A stretch of 59,051 bases of DNA, from positions 1 to 59,051 of the forward strand of contig UCIT01000014.1 of NCBI GenBank assembly GCA_900472625.1, in the 5' to 3' direction. This DNA comes from Hyphomicrobiales bacterium. Lineage in GTDB: Bacteria; Pseudomonadota; Alphaproteobacteria; Rhizobiales; Rhizobiaceae. This document shows positions 45,566 to 53,801 of the stretch, in pieces. Position 1 is the first letter of the stretch. Each line of letters opens with the position of its first letter. The translations under genes were made by a program, and so were the position numbers. A model generated the notes under the pieces. It did no database searches, was not told the origin of the DNA, and was given only the letters and a program-made list of their open reading frames with translations.

Positions 45566-45655
45566 TCTAAGGCATGTCCCGAGGCTGTGAAAATCGCGCC
45601 AACAATAGGCGCCGATCATGCCAAGGCAAGAAAGATTATTCTCCGGGAAGCCTGA

Positions 45656-46051
45656 TTACATGCTGATCGTGCGGCTGGCGTTGATCGCTTCCGTGTTGCC
45701 GATCATGAAGTCCGCGCGAACCACGCGGCGAAGCACCTCCGGCTCCAGCGGGTTGATGAAACGCACATGCAGTCGCTCGTTTCGGCGGGACACTTCAGCG
45801 CAGCCGATGCGGTAGGCGAGGCCGAGGATGTTGAGGTAATAGTGCTTGGGAAGACCGGTTGCGGACGCGACCAGCAATGTCGCGCCACCACGTGAGATGT
45901 CGATGATTTCGGCACTGCGCATTGAAACGCCGGTGAGGCAGGGCCGAACGGCCATGATGCGGGCAGGGCGCTTCACATTGAATTGCTCCCACCGTGTCTC
46001 GTAGATCTCCGACTTGACGGTTGCAAGGTGTGTGGCGTTCAGCATCGGCAT
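45656..46051 (-). CDS. PilZ-domain protein
   Basis: A 131-residue single-domain protein of the PilZ family, a c-di-GMP receptor fold. The second binding motif is intact (IIDISRGGATLLV, near residues 49-61), while the first reads KRPAR, i.e. a lysine replaces the first arginine of the usual RxxxR. The rest (HYYLNILGLAYRIGCAEVSR) matches small rhizobial PilZ proteins. It has no output domain, so it would act through a partner. A second, more diverged PilZ-like gene lies 1.2 kb away. Confidence 0.82.
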   Translation of the reverse strand: MPMLNATHLATVKSEIYETRWEQFNVKRPARIMAVRPCLTGVSMRSAEIIDISRGGATLLVASATGLPKHYYLNILGLAYRIGCAEVSRRNERLHVRFINPLEPEVLRRVVRADFMIGNTEAINASRTISM

Positions 46052-46159
46052 GCAATTGCGCTCCTGAAACTAGTAAAATCCTAGTCCTGCACGTGGAGCG
46101 TCACATGAATGCTTTGCGCAATCATCAACGAAGTCGTTAGAAGTTTAGTGAAGCAAGAT

Positions 46160-46561
46160 TTAACCGAGTGCACGGACCGCCAGAAAACCGCCCGCCGCGG
46201 TCATCGCAGTCACGAAACCACCCCAGGCAAGGTCGACCAAGCTCATCATCAGCGGCCAGTTTTTCAACGTGGCGAGGTTCGTGATGTCGTATGTTCCGTA
46301 GGCCGCGAGTCCGAGAATCAGGCCGTAGGCGAGGGCGGTCCACACCGAGCCGGACGCTATTGCCGGATAAACGGCGAGCACCAAGACGGCAACAGCGAAG
46401 AAGAGGTAGAACACCGCTGCCACGCCGAGATTTGGCGATGGCAGCATCATTTCCCCAAGCTGATCGCGATAGAAGGTCCGGGCGACAACCCCGAGCCAGA
46501 CCGCGTCGAGAACGAGCAGGGTGGTCAGCGATCCGGCGTATGCGACAAGAGCGGTTCTCAT
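46160..46561 (-). CDS. DUF2177-family membrane protein
   Basis: A 133-residue protein with four hydrophobic helices (about 5-22, 48-66, 72-90 and 103-128) and the DUF2177 pattern LDAVWLGVVARTFYRDQLG near the N-terminus and GLAAYGTYDITNLATLKNW in the third segment. Function is unknown. The ATG at 46561 follows GGGGAAAATCCT, a usable ribosome site; the longer frame upstream has no support. It diverges from the host-attachment-family gene, with about 160 bp between the starts. Confidence 0.85.
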   Translation of the reverse strand: MRTALVAYAGSLTTLLVLDAVWLGVVARTFYRDQLGEMMLPSPNLGVAAVFYLFFAVAVLVLAVYPAIASGSVWTALAYGLILGLAAYGTYDITNLATLKNWPLMMSLVDLAWGGFVTAMTAAGGFLAVRALG

Positions 46562-46722
46562 AGGATTTTCCCCGTGTGCCTCATCTTCTACGCCATCGGC
46601 GGTGATTGGATCGCTTGCCGCGTGAAATCTCTGAAATAGCCGAACTCTTTCGCGGCCCGCACGTTTGCACTGTGTTGAAGGCGCGCACCCCTGCGCTCCG
46701 GAGATCACATGAGGAGATCAAG

Positions 46723-47169
46723 ATGGCTGATATCAGAGTGCCAAGACATTCCTGGGTTGTCGTATGCGACGGAGGAAAGGCTCTCATCATGCAGAACGAC
46801 GGCGACGTCATGAGCATTGATTTGAAGGTCAAGGAAACCTTGGCTCAACCAAACGAGCCAGACCGGGAACTCGGCACCGGAAAGCCGGGGCGCACGCACG
46901 CTGCCAATGGTACGAGCGGCAGTGCGGTTCAGGAAACCGACTGGCATGATCAGGCCGAAGCTGAGTTCCTCAAGCAGATCGCGTTCAAGCTGGATGATCT
47001 GATCAAGGATGACGACGCGACCAACATCGTGCTCATCGCCCCGCCGCGCGCGCTGGGAACCTTGCGCGGCAATCTCAGCATCGAGGCGCAGGCGGTGATT
47101 TCGGCAGAAATCCCCAAGGATTATACCAATATGCCGGTTGATCAGATTCAACGGCGCCTGGCGGCCTGA
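46723..47169 (+). CDS. Host attachment family protein
   Basis: A 148-residue protein with the pattern of the 'protein required for attachment to host cells' family: HSWVVVCDGGKALIMQNDGD at the N-terminus and NIVLIAPPRALGTLRGNLSI near residues 97-116. The fold is related to the bacterial/archaeal release-factor-like (eRF1) superfamily, so attachment may be an indirect effect in the original mutant studies; this link is family knowledge and not tested here. GAGGAG lies just before the ATG. A strong terminator follows. Confidence 0.82.
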   Translation: MADIRVPRHSWVVVCDGGKALIMQNDGDVMSIDLKVKETLAQPNEPDRELGTGKPGRTHAANGTSGSAVQETDWHDQAEAEFLKQIAFKLDDLIKDDDATNIVLIAPPRALGTLRGNLSIEAQAVISAEIPKDYTNMPVDQIQRRLAA

Positions 47170-47196
47170 TTGGCATAGTGTGATGATAATTCATGG

Positions 47197-47223
47197 AAAT
47201 CGCGGGCCCTTCGCCCGCGATTT
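47197..47223 (+). terminator. Rho-independent terminator after the host attachment gene
   Basis: A perfect 11-bp stem (AAATCGCGGGC and its complement) with a CCTTC loop and a TTTT tail, 27 bases after the stop. A-rich sequence before the stem would let it serve the convergent PilZ-like gene as well. Confidence 0.88.
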
Positions 47224-47245
47224 TCGTTCCTGGGTCACGCTTGGA

Positions 47246-47590
47246 TCACGTTTCGAAGCTGAGCCGCAGGACGTGGTGAAGGAACTCGGCGTTGATCAGC
47301 ATGTTGAAGCTGATCGTGGCGATCTCCCCTTCGCGCTTCACTAGCGTGGCACCGATCTCGTCATGAATGCCGAGAATTTCAAGGAAGAAATGGTTCGGCA
47401 TCTCGATGCCGGGATTGACCTCGAGCGTCGCACCCGCAAGCGTGATGCTGCGGATCAGGCAACGAATCTGGGTAGCGGTGCTGAGATGATGGCCGACGAA
47501 AATCACCTTGCCTGGTCGATCCAGCGCAAATTCGCGATAAGCCTTCTCGGGCTCGGGATGGATGGTATCGAGGTTCATCTGAAAGGCCAT
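47246..47590 (-). CDS. Degenerate PilZ-like protein
   Basis: A 114-residue protein resembling the upstream PilZ protein in length and in the segment NHFFLEILGIHDEIGATLVK, which corresponds to HYYLNILGLAYRIGCAEVSR there. The two c-di-GMP binding motifs are lost: DRPGK stands for RxxxR and RSITLAGATLEV for DxSxxG. It probably keeps the fold without binding the nucleotide. Start may be Met1 or Met5. It converges on the host attachment gene. Confidence 0.7.
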   Translation of the reverse strand: MAFQMNLDTIHPEPEKAYREFALDRPGKVIFVGHHLSTATQIRCLIRSITLAGATLEVNPGIEMPNHFFLEILGIHDEIGATLVKREGEIATISFNMLINAEFLHHVLRLSFET

Positions 47591-47928
47591 GTTCGCCCCC
47601 GCTTGTTGTCTGGTTTCAATCTAGAGCAAGTGTGCTGAATAGTTCTGAAAAAGATCTTTAAAAGTAGAAGCTTATGCGGATCGTGAAGATGGAAAGTCCC
47701 ATTTTTAGGCAATAAATACGCATTCTGCCGTAAAATTACTCAGATTGACAGTCCCGCATTCCCAGCGCATATGTGCATGAGGGTAGAGACGCCTGCCGCT
47801 CGCGGATGAAAATCCATGGTGAAGGTCTCCGGAAATGAACGGTCACAGCCCTTTGCGCATGCTGACTGATGGCAATGCGAGCTCCCACTTACGGTCGAAA
47901 CGGCATGCCTTTGGAAAAGGCTGAACCC
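47591..47928. other. Intergenic region before the glyoxalase-superfamily gene
   Basis: This 338-bp divergent region is AT-rich at about 47640-47740 and probably holds promoters for both flanking genes. The remaining part up to 47928 is open in several frames, but I see no ribosome site or family match. Confidence 0.4.
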
Positions 47929-48384
47929 ATGAACTATCCTTCGATCGACGATCTGAAGGCTCAGGCGAAGCGGTTGCGTCAGGCAATGGATGCCGGCGGC
48001 ACGCCCGTTTCCCACAGCGCGGCTCTGGAGATCATCGCCAAGCAGCACGGCGCCCGCGATTGGAACACGCTCTCTACGCTTGCCGCCCAGTCCCAGACAC
48101 TCCCTCCGACGATATCGAACACGACACCAGCCGCCGCGCTTGCTGTGGGGCAACGGATTCGTGGCCGCTATCTCGACCAGCCGTTTACCGGCAGGATCCT
48201 GACGCTTGGCGAATTGTCCGGCGGGTTCCACAAGCTGACGATCCATTTCGATGAGCCGGTGGATGTGGTGACCTTCGAGAGCTTTTCGGCCTTTCGCCAG
48301 CGCGTCAACGCCCAGATCGACGAGAACGGCATCTCGCCGCGTCGCACATCGAACGGCGTGCCGCATCTCGTCCTCGACATCTGA
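47929..48384 (+). CDS. Glyoxalase superfamily-related protein (N-terminal helical domain type)
   Basis: A 151-residue protein from the ATG at 47929, with GGAAAAGG about nine bases upstream. The N-terminus (IDDLKAQAKRLRQAM, then SHSAALEIIAKQHGARDWNTL) is the helical 'glyoxalase-related' domain often found on VOC-fold proteins or alone. The second half (VGQRIRGRYLDQPFTGRI and beyond) is a small beta-rich domain that I do not recognise. No glyoxalase metal ligands are seen, so enzymatic activity is not implied. It precedes a MATE pump gene by 58 bp and may share its transcript. Confidence 0.7.
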   Translation: MNYPSIDDLKAQAKRLRQAMDAGGTPVSHSAALEIIAKQHGARDWNTLSTLAAQSQTLPPTISNTTPAAALAVGQRIRGRYLDQPFTGRILTLGELSGGFHKLTIHFDEPVDVVTFESFSAFRQRVNAQIDENGISPRRTSNGVPHLVLDI

Positions 48385-48442
48385 TCCGTCATTTCGCTCA
48401 TGGCCGGCCCTCGTGCCCGCCTGATGATCAAGGCTTCCCATC

Positions 48443-49822
48443 ATGAACACCCAATCGAACGATCCCGTGCGGGATAACGTCTTTATTTCCGGCCGGTTGC
48501 CGGTCATCTTCGCGCGCACCGCCGCGCCTATCATCATGATCACCACGATCAACGGCCTGTTCGCGGTCGTCGACGCCTATTTCCTCGGTGCCTATGTCGG
48601 CCCGGCGGCGCTGTCGGCCGTCAGCCTGATCTTTCCGGGACTGATGTTCCTGATCGCGCTTCAGTCACTGGTCGCCAATGGCATGGCGAGCATCCTCGCC
48701 CGCCGGCTGGGTGCCGGCGATCGCGATGGCGCCCGACAGACCTTCGCGGCCGCGCATGTTCTGGCACTGATCGTCGTCGGTTTGCTCAACGCGGTCTACT
48801 GGAGCGCGGGCAGGGGAATCATTGAGAGGGCGGCCGCTGGCGATGCCGATGTCGCAAGCGGCGCGATCCTGTTCATGGGCGTGACGGTCGCCTTCGCCCC
48901 GATCAGCTTCTTCCTGTCGCTGCATCTGGACGCGCTGCGCTGTGAGGGCAAGATCGGCCTGATGACGCTGATCACGCTGGCTGCCTCGCTATTGAATATC
49001 CTCGCCAACTGGCTGCTGATGGCGGTATTTCACTGGGGTGTGCTGGGCTCGGTGGCGGGAACGATCGCTGCGCAGACCCTGTGCTTGCTTGCGGTGCTCG
49101 GCCATCGTCTGAGCCGGCCGACCGCCTTGCGCCCGACCGCCTCTTTCGCGATGTCGGACTGGAGAGAGATTGTCGCTCTTGGCGCGCCTATGAGCCTCGG
49201 CTTCATCGGCATCTCCCTGTGCTCCGCCGCGATCCTGTTCAATCTGTCGATCTGGAACACGGGCGACCGGACGGCGACTGTGGCGGCCTATGGCATCATC
49301 ACCCGCGTGATGACCTTCGCCTACCTTCCGCTTCTCGGTCTTGGGATCGCCTTGCAGACGATCGCCGGCAACAATCACGGCGCCGGCCTGCCCGAGCGTG
49401 TGGGACGCAGCCTGAGGATCGCGCTGATCACGGCTCTGGTCTACGGCGCGGCGGTCGAACTGACGGTTGAACTGCTGGCGGGGCGGCTCGGCGCTGTCTT
49501 TGTCGCCGATCCGCATGTGGTCGCCGAAGTCGCACGTATTCTTCCCTGGACGATCGGCGCCTATTTCCTGTTCGGCCAGATGGTTATCCTGTCGGCCTAT
49601 TTCCAGTCGATCGGCGATGCCGGGCGCGCGGCCATCTTCGGCCTCGCGCGGCCCTATCTGCTGACGCTGCCGCTCACCTTCCTGCTGCCATCAGTATTCG
49701 GCGAGCAGGGCATCTGGATGGTGCCGGTCGTGGCGGAAGCGGGAATGCTCCTCATCGCCTGGCTGGTCCTGTCGCAAAACGCCAGACGCCGTGGCTGGCG
49801 TTTCGGTCTCCTCCCTGCCTGA
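48443..49822 (+). CDS. MATE-family efflux transporter
   Basis: A 459-residue multidrug and toxin extrusion transporter with twelve hydrophobic segments in two repeats. TINGLFAVVDAYFLGAYVGP and LGAPMSLGFIGISLCSAAIL correspond to the equivalent first helices of each repeat, and LGLGIALQTIAGNNHGAGLP is the typical MATE glycine-asparagine segment. Substrates cannot be inferred. It lies 58 bp after the glyoxalase-superfamily gene and converges on the inositol operon across a strong bidirectional terminator. Confidence 0.9.
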   Translation: MNTQSNDPVRDNVFISGRLPVIFARTAAPIIMITTINGLFAVVDAYFLGAYVGPAALSAVSLIFPGLMFLIALQSLVANGMASILARRLGAGDRDGARQTFAAAHVLALIVVGLLNAVYWSAGRGIIERAAAGDADVASGAILFMGVTVAFAPISFFLSLHLDALRCEGKIGLMTLITLAASLLNILANWLLMAVFHWGVLGSVAGTIAAQTLCLLAVLGHRLSRPTALRPTASFAMSDWREIVALGAPMSLGFIGISLCSAAILFNLSIWNTGDRTATVAAYGIITRVMTFAYLPLLGLGIALQTIAGNNHGAGLPERVGRSLRIALITALVYGAAVELTVELLAGRLGAVFVADPHVVAEVARILPWTIGAYFLFGQMVILSAYFQSIGDAGRAAIFGLARPYLLTLPLTFLLPSVFGEQGIWMVPVVAEAGMLLIAWLVLSQNARRRGWRFGLLPA

Positions 49823-49827
49823 AGCAA

Positions 49828-49856
49828 GGAAGCCGCGCTCTCGAGGCGCGGCTTCC
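49828..49856. terminator. Bidirectional terminator between the MATE gene and the iol operon
   Basis: A perfect 11-bp stem (GGAAGCCGCGC and its complement) with a 7-base loop fills the gap between the convergent stop codons. It has no long T-run on either strand. Confidence 0.75.
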
Positions 49857-49860
49857 GATC

Positions 49861-50658
49861 TCATGCCTTGAGCAGCCATTCATGCTCGGGCGCGTTGTAG
49901 AACTTCCATACCCGCTTCGGGCCGGCCATGACGTTCAGATAGTAGAGATCATAGCCATGCGTGGCGGCACACGGGTGGTAGCCCTTCGGCACCAGCGTCA
50001 CGTCGCCATCTTCCAGCACCATCGCCTCGTCGAGCGATCGGTCGTCGGTGTAGACCCGCTGGAAGCCGAAGCCCTGCGGCGGGTTGAGGCGATGATAATA
50101 GGTCTCCTCGAGGAAGCTCTCGTTCGGCAGATTGTCCTGGTCGTGCTTGTGCGGCGGGTAGGAAGATGTATGCCCACCTGGCGTGATCACCTCGACGACC
50201 AGCAGCGAATGCGCTGACGCATCGTCCTCGGGCATGATGTTGTTAACGTGGCGGACATTGGTGCCCTTGCCGCGCGTCAATGGTGGATGCGTGCCCGGCG
50301 GGATCGCCTTCGCCTCATAGGTCCCGCCGCCCGGCGCCGAGCAGACGGCCAGTTCCAGATCGGTCTCTGCAGTCACCGACCATGCCGATTCCATCGGGAT
50401 GTAAAGCGCATGCGGCGCGCCATCGAACGGGCTCATGCGTTCGCCGAGCGTGCCGAAATCCTTTGTTCCGGCGCTGGCCTTGCCCTTGCCGCTGACCCAG
50501 ACGAGGCAAACCTCGCGCTCGCCGGTCTCGCCCGACACCGTCTCGCCGGGTTTCAGCCGATGCAGATCGAAGCCGACATAAGTCCAGCCGGCGCTCTCGG
50601 GCGTCACGTGGCTGACGCGGCCATGGGTGCCTGTTGGTTTGACTTTGAGGTTTGGCAT
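49861..50658 (-). CDS. iolB: 5-deoxy-glucuronate isomerase
   Basis: Converts 5-deoxy-D-glucuronate to 2-deoxy-5-keto-gluconate in myo-inositol catabolism. From the ATG at 50658 (GAGGAGACACAG upstream) it has 265 residues, the normal length. The double-cupin fold shows the metal-site pattern SYPPHKHDQDN and LPNESFLEETYYHRLNPPQG in the second cupin, with HPCAATHGYDLYYLNVMAGP at the end. It is the last gene of the operon iolC-iolD-iolE-iolB on this strand. Confidence 0.96.
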   Translation of the reverse strand: MPNLKVKPTGTHGRVSHVTPESAGWTYVGFDLHRLKPGETVSGETGEREVCLVWVSGKGKASAGTKDFGTLGERMSPFDGAPHALYIPMESAWSVTAETDLELAVCSAPGGGTYEAKAIPPGTHPPLTRGKGTNVRHVNNIMPEDDASAHSLLVVEVITPGGHTSSYPPHKHDQDNLPNESFLEETYYHRLNPPQGFGFQRVYTDDRSLDEAMVLEDGDVTLVPKGYHPCAATHGYDLYYLNVMAGPKRVWKFYNAPEHEWLLKA

Positions 50659-50753
50659 GCTGTGTCTCCTCGAAATGATAAACTTCTTGGCGGGGCCACC
50701 CCCTCTGTCCTGCCGCACGGAGGGAGTGTCGCACGCACGGTTCCCGCCGAAAA

Positions 50754-51671
50754 TTATCCCTTCGGAAACCCTTCCGTTTCGACAGTATATCCAGCCGCCG
50801 TCATCACCCGCATCAGTTCCGCGTGACCGACCTCTGCCATCTTCTGTGGCGGCGCCTTGCGCGGATCCTGTTCGGCCTCGACGACGAACCAGCCTTCGTA
50901 GCCATATTCGGCGAATCGCTTCACGATCGCGCCGAAATCGAGCGAGCCGTCGCCCGGCACTGTAAACGCGCCGAGCGCCACCGCGTCGAGGAAGGACTGG
51001 CGGCTGCGATCCAGCCCGTCGACGACCGACTGGCGGATATCCTTGACGTGGACGTGGTTGATGCGGGCATGGTGGTTGTCGATGGCGCGCAGCACGTCGC
51101 CGCCGGCGAAGGCCAGATGCCCGGCATCGAGCAGGAGCGGAATGCCTTCACCCGAATTGCGCATGAAGGCGTCGAGTTCCGGCTCGGTCTCGACGACGGC
51201 TGCCATGTGGTGGTGGTAGGAAAGCGGCATGCCCTGTTCGGCGCACCATTCGCCGAATTCCGTCAGCCGACGCCCATAGGCCTTCATCTGGTCATCTGAG
51301 AGCTTAGGCTTGGTGGCGAGCGGCTTGGAGCGGTCGCCTTGGATCGAGCGCCCGACCTCACCATAGACGATGCAGGGCGCGTTTACCGCCTTGAACAGCG
51401 CGATCATCGGGGCGATTCGGTCCTTGTTGGCCGAAAGCTCTTCGTCCACGAGTGTGCCCGAGAACCACCCGCCACAGAGCGTCACATCGGCGGCTCGCAG
51501 AATTGGGAGCATCTCCTGCGGATCGCTGGGGAAACGGCGCCCCTGTTCCATGCCGGTAAAGCCGGCGCCGCGCGATTGCCGCAGGCACTCCTCCAGCGAT
51601 ACGTCGTCGCTGAGTTCAGGAAGATCGTCGTTCCACCACGCGATGGGCGACATGCCGAGTTTGGCTTTCAT
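50754..51671 (-). CDS. iolE: Myo-inosose-2 dehydratase
   Basis: Dehydrates 2-keto-myo-inositol, the step after inositol dehydrogenase. The 305-residue TIM-barrel sugar-phosphate-isomerase-like protein has LGMSPIAWWNDDLPELSDD at its start, typical of IolE, and MPLSYHHHMAAVVETEPEL, LLDAGHLAFAGGD, NHVHVKDIR and WFVVEAEQDPRKAPP, which carry the metal ligands. GAGGAG lies before the ATG. It is separated from iolD by a 196-bp gap holding a palindromic repeat, so its expression may partly depend on read-through. Confidence 0.96.
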   Translation of the reverse strand: MKAKLGMSPIAWWNDDLPELSDDVSLEECLRQSRGAGFTGMEQGRRFPSDPQEMLPILRAADVTLCGGWFSGTLVDEELSANKDRIAPMIALFKAVNAPCIVYGEVGRSIQGDRSKPLATKPKLSDDQMKAYGRRLTEFGEWCAEQGMPLSYHHHMAAVVETEPELDAFMRNSGEGIPLLLDAGHLAFAGGDVLRAIDNHHARINHVHVKDIRQSVVDGLDRSRQSFLDAVALGAFTVPGDGSLDFGAIVKRFAEYGYEGWFVVEAEQDPRKAPPQKMAEVGHAELMRVMTAAGYTVETEGFPKG

Positions 51672-51705
51672 GGTGTTTTCTCCTCAAATGTCTGCGTGCT
51701 TGGCT

Positions 51706-51844
51706 TCCCCCTCATCCCCGGCGCAACATGTTGCGCCTGTCCCTACGGGCACCTTCTCCCCGCTGGGGCGAAGGGGAACCGAGGCGTTGCGCCATATCTC
51801 TTCTCCCCAACGGGGAGAAGGTGCCGGCAGGCGGATGAGGGGGA
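51706..51844. repeat. Palindromic rhizobial repeat between iolD and iolE
   Basis: The outer arms 51706-51717 and 51833-51844 are perfectly complementary (12 bp). The inner arms 51748-51761 and 51812-51825 are also perfect (14 bp, GGCACCTTCTCCCC). Two local hairpins compete with the long fold: a 16-bp perfect palindrome at 51721-51736 and TTCTCCCC/GGGGAGAA at 51801-51819. This CCTCATCC...ACCTTCTCCCC pattern is familiar from intergenic repeats across rhizobial genomes. It lies inside an operon, so it will be transcribed. Confidence 0.85.
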
Positions 51845-51867
51845 CCACTAGCCCTGACGTCTATAAT

Positions 51868-53718
51868 TCACACGATCCGCTGTGCGGCCCGCTTCTCGAC
51901 ATATGCCTTGCGCGCCTTGTTCACCTGCTCGCGCGGGCTCACCTCCGGCACCGCAACATCCCACCAGTGGCCACCGGCTTCCGTCACGATCAGCGGATCG
52001 GTATCGATCACGAACACCGAGGTCCGGTCATTGCCTCGCGAATCGGCGATCGCCTTCTCCAGCTCGGCAATCGACGCCACCTTCACCGCAATCGCCCCCA
52101 TGCTCTCCGCATGTGCACGAAAATCGATCTCGGGCATGACCTCGTGATAGCTATCCTTCAGCAGATTGTTGAAGTTGGCACCACCGGTGCCCATCTGCAG
52201 CCGGTTGATGCAGCCGTAGCCGCGGTTGTCGAGCAGGACGATGTTGAGCTTCAGCCCCAGCATCACCGATGTCGCGAGCTCGGAATTCATCATCATGTAG
52301 GATCCGTCGCCGACCATCACGACGACATCCTTTTCGGGATGCGCCATCTTGGTGCCGAGGCCGCCGGCAATCTCGTAACCCATGCACGAGAAGCCGTATT
52401 CCATGTGGTAACTGCCGGGCACTGTGGCCGGCCACAGCTTGTGCAACTCGCCCGGCAGGCCACCGGCCGCGCAGAGCGCCACCGTGTTCTCGCCGCCGAT
52501 CGAGCGCACCACCGCGCCGATCACCTGCGCGTCGGATGGCAGCGCTGCGTTGGTTGATGCCATCGCCTTCGCGGCGGCCTCCACCCAGATCTTCTTTTCG
52601 GCCTCCGCCTTGGCGGCCAGCGCCGCAGGCGCCTTCCAGCCGGCAAGCCCCGCCGAGATCGCCTTCAGGCCTTCCCGCGCGTCGGCTACCAAAGGATGTC
52701 CGTCATGCTTGACGGCATCGTAGGCGGCGATGTTGACGCCGAGGATCGACAGCTTTTCGTTCTTGAACAGCGCCCACGAGCCGGTGGTGAAATCCTGGCA
52801 ACGGGTGCCGACAGCAATCAGCAGGTCCGTTTCCTCGGCAAGCGCGTTGGCCGCCGACGTACCGGTCACACCGACGGAGCCGAGCGCCAGCGGATGCCGC
52901 TCATCGATTGCCGACTTGCCGGCCTGCGTGACGACCACGGGAATGCCATGAGCATCCGCGAAATCGGTGAGTTCCTTGGTCGCCTGCGAATAGAGCACGC
53001 CGCCGCCGGCGATGATCACGGGCTTCTGCGACTTCTTGATCAGCGCAATGGCGTTGGCCAGTTCGTCGGCATCGGGGCGAGGGCGGCGCGTGGTCCAGAC
53101 CCTCTCTTCAAAGAAGCTTTCGGGATAGTCGAAAGCTTCGGCCTGCACGTCTTGGCAAAGCGACAGTGTCACCGGACCGCAGTCGAGCGGATCGGTCAGC
53201 ACCTGCATGGCGCGCTTCAGCGCCGAGATGATCTGTTCCGGCCGGGTGATGCGGTCGAAGTAGCGCGAGACCGGGCGGAAGGCATCGTTTGCCGACACCG
53301 TGCCGTCGCCGAAATCCTCGATCTGCTGCAGCACCGGATCCGGCGCGCGGTTGGCGAAGACGTCGCCGGGCAGGAAGAGCACGGGAATGCGGTTGACATG
53401 CGCAACGCCGGCAGCCGTCACCATGTTCAGCGCGCCGGGTCCGATCGACGTCGTGCAGGCCATGAACCTCTGCCGAAAGCTCGCCTTGGCATAGGCGATC
53501 GCGGCATGCGCCATGCCCTGTTCGTTATGAGCGCGATAGGTCGGCAATTCTCCGCGCACCTGATAGAGCGCCTCGCCGATGCCAGCGACGTTGCCATGTC
53601 CGAAGATCGCCCAGACACCGCCGAAGATCGGCACTTTCTTCCCGTCGACGACGGTCATCTGCTTCTTCAGAAAGTGGGTGACGGCCTGTGCCATCGTCAG
53701 TCGTACAGTCTTGCCCAT
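51868..53718 (-). CDS. iolD: 3D-(3,5/4)-trihydroxycyclohexane-1,2-dione acylhydrolase
   Basis: Thiamine-diphosphate enzyme that opens the inositol ring to 5-deoxy-glucuronate. From the ATG at 53718, with GGAGGAG seven bases upstream, it has 616 residues. The acetolactate-synthase fold is evident: N-terminal PYR domain (IFGHGNVAGIGEAL), central domain (VTQAGKSAIDERHPLALGSV) and PP domain with the ThDP motif MVGDGSYMMMNSELATSVML through LLDNRGYGCINRLQ. It follows iolC by 83 bp in the operon. Confidence 0.96.
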   Translation of the reverse strand: MGKTVRLTMAQAVTHFLKKQMTVVDGKKVPIFGGVWAIFGHGNVAGIGEALYQVRGELPTYRAHNEQGMAHAAIAYAKASFRQRFMACTTSIGPGALNMVTAAGVAHVNRIPVLFLPGDVFANRAPDPVLQQIEDFGDGTVSANDAFRPVSRYFDRITRPEQIISALKRAMQVLTDPLDCGPVTLSLCQDVQAEAFDYPESFFEERVWTTRRPRPDADELANAIALIKKSQKPVIIAGGGVLYSQATKELTDFADAHGIPVVVTQAGKSAIDERHPLALGSVGVTGTSAANALAEETDLLIAVGTRCQDFTTGSWALFKNEKLSILGVNIAAYDAVKHDGHPLVADAREGLKAISAGLAGWKAPAALAAKAEAEKKIWVEAAAKAMASTNAALPSDAQVIGAVVRSIGGENTVALCAAGGLPGELHKLWPATVPGSYHMEYGFSCMGYEIAGGLGTKMAHPEKDVVVMVGDGSYMMMNSELATSVMLGLKLNIVLLDNRGYGCINRLQMGTGGANFNNLLKDSYHEVMPEIDFRAHAESMGAIAVKVASIAELEKAIADSRGNDRTSVFVIDTDPLIVTEAGGHWWDVAVPEVSPREQVNKARKAYVEKRAAQRIV

Positions 53719-53801
53719 CGGGCTCCTCCCGCAATTCTTGTACCGCTTTCCCGTCCCAGCCGTTCCCATAGGGTACGAAGTGGGGCGGGTGTATTTGCTA
53801 T

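Noticed and set aside
47740..48552. 270-codon minus-strand frame overlapping the glyoxalase-superfamily gene and the MATE start
   Set aside because: Composition is that of an antisense shadow; the plus-strand genes have ribosome sites and family motifs.
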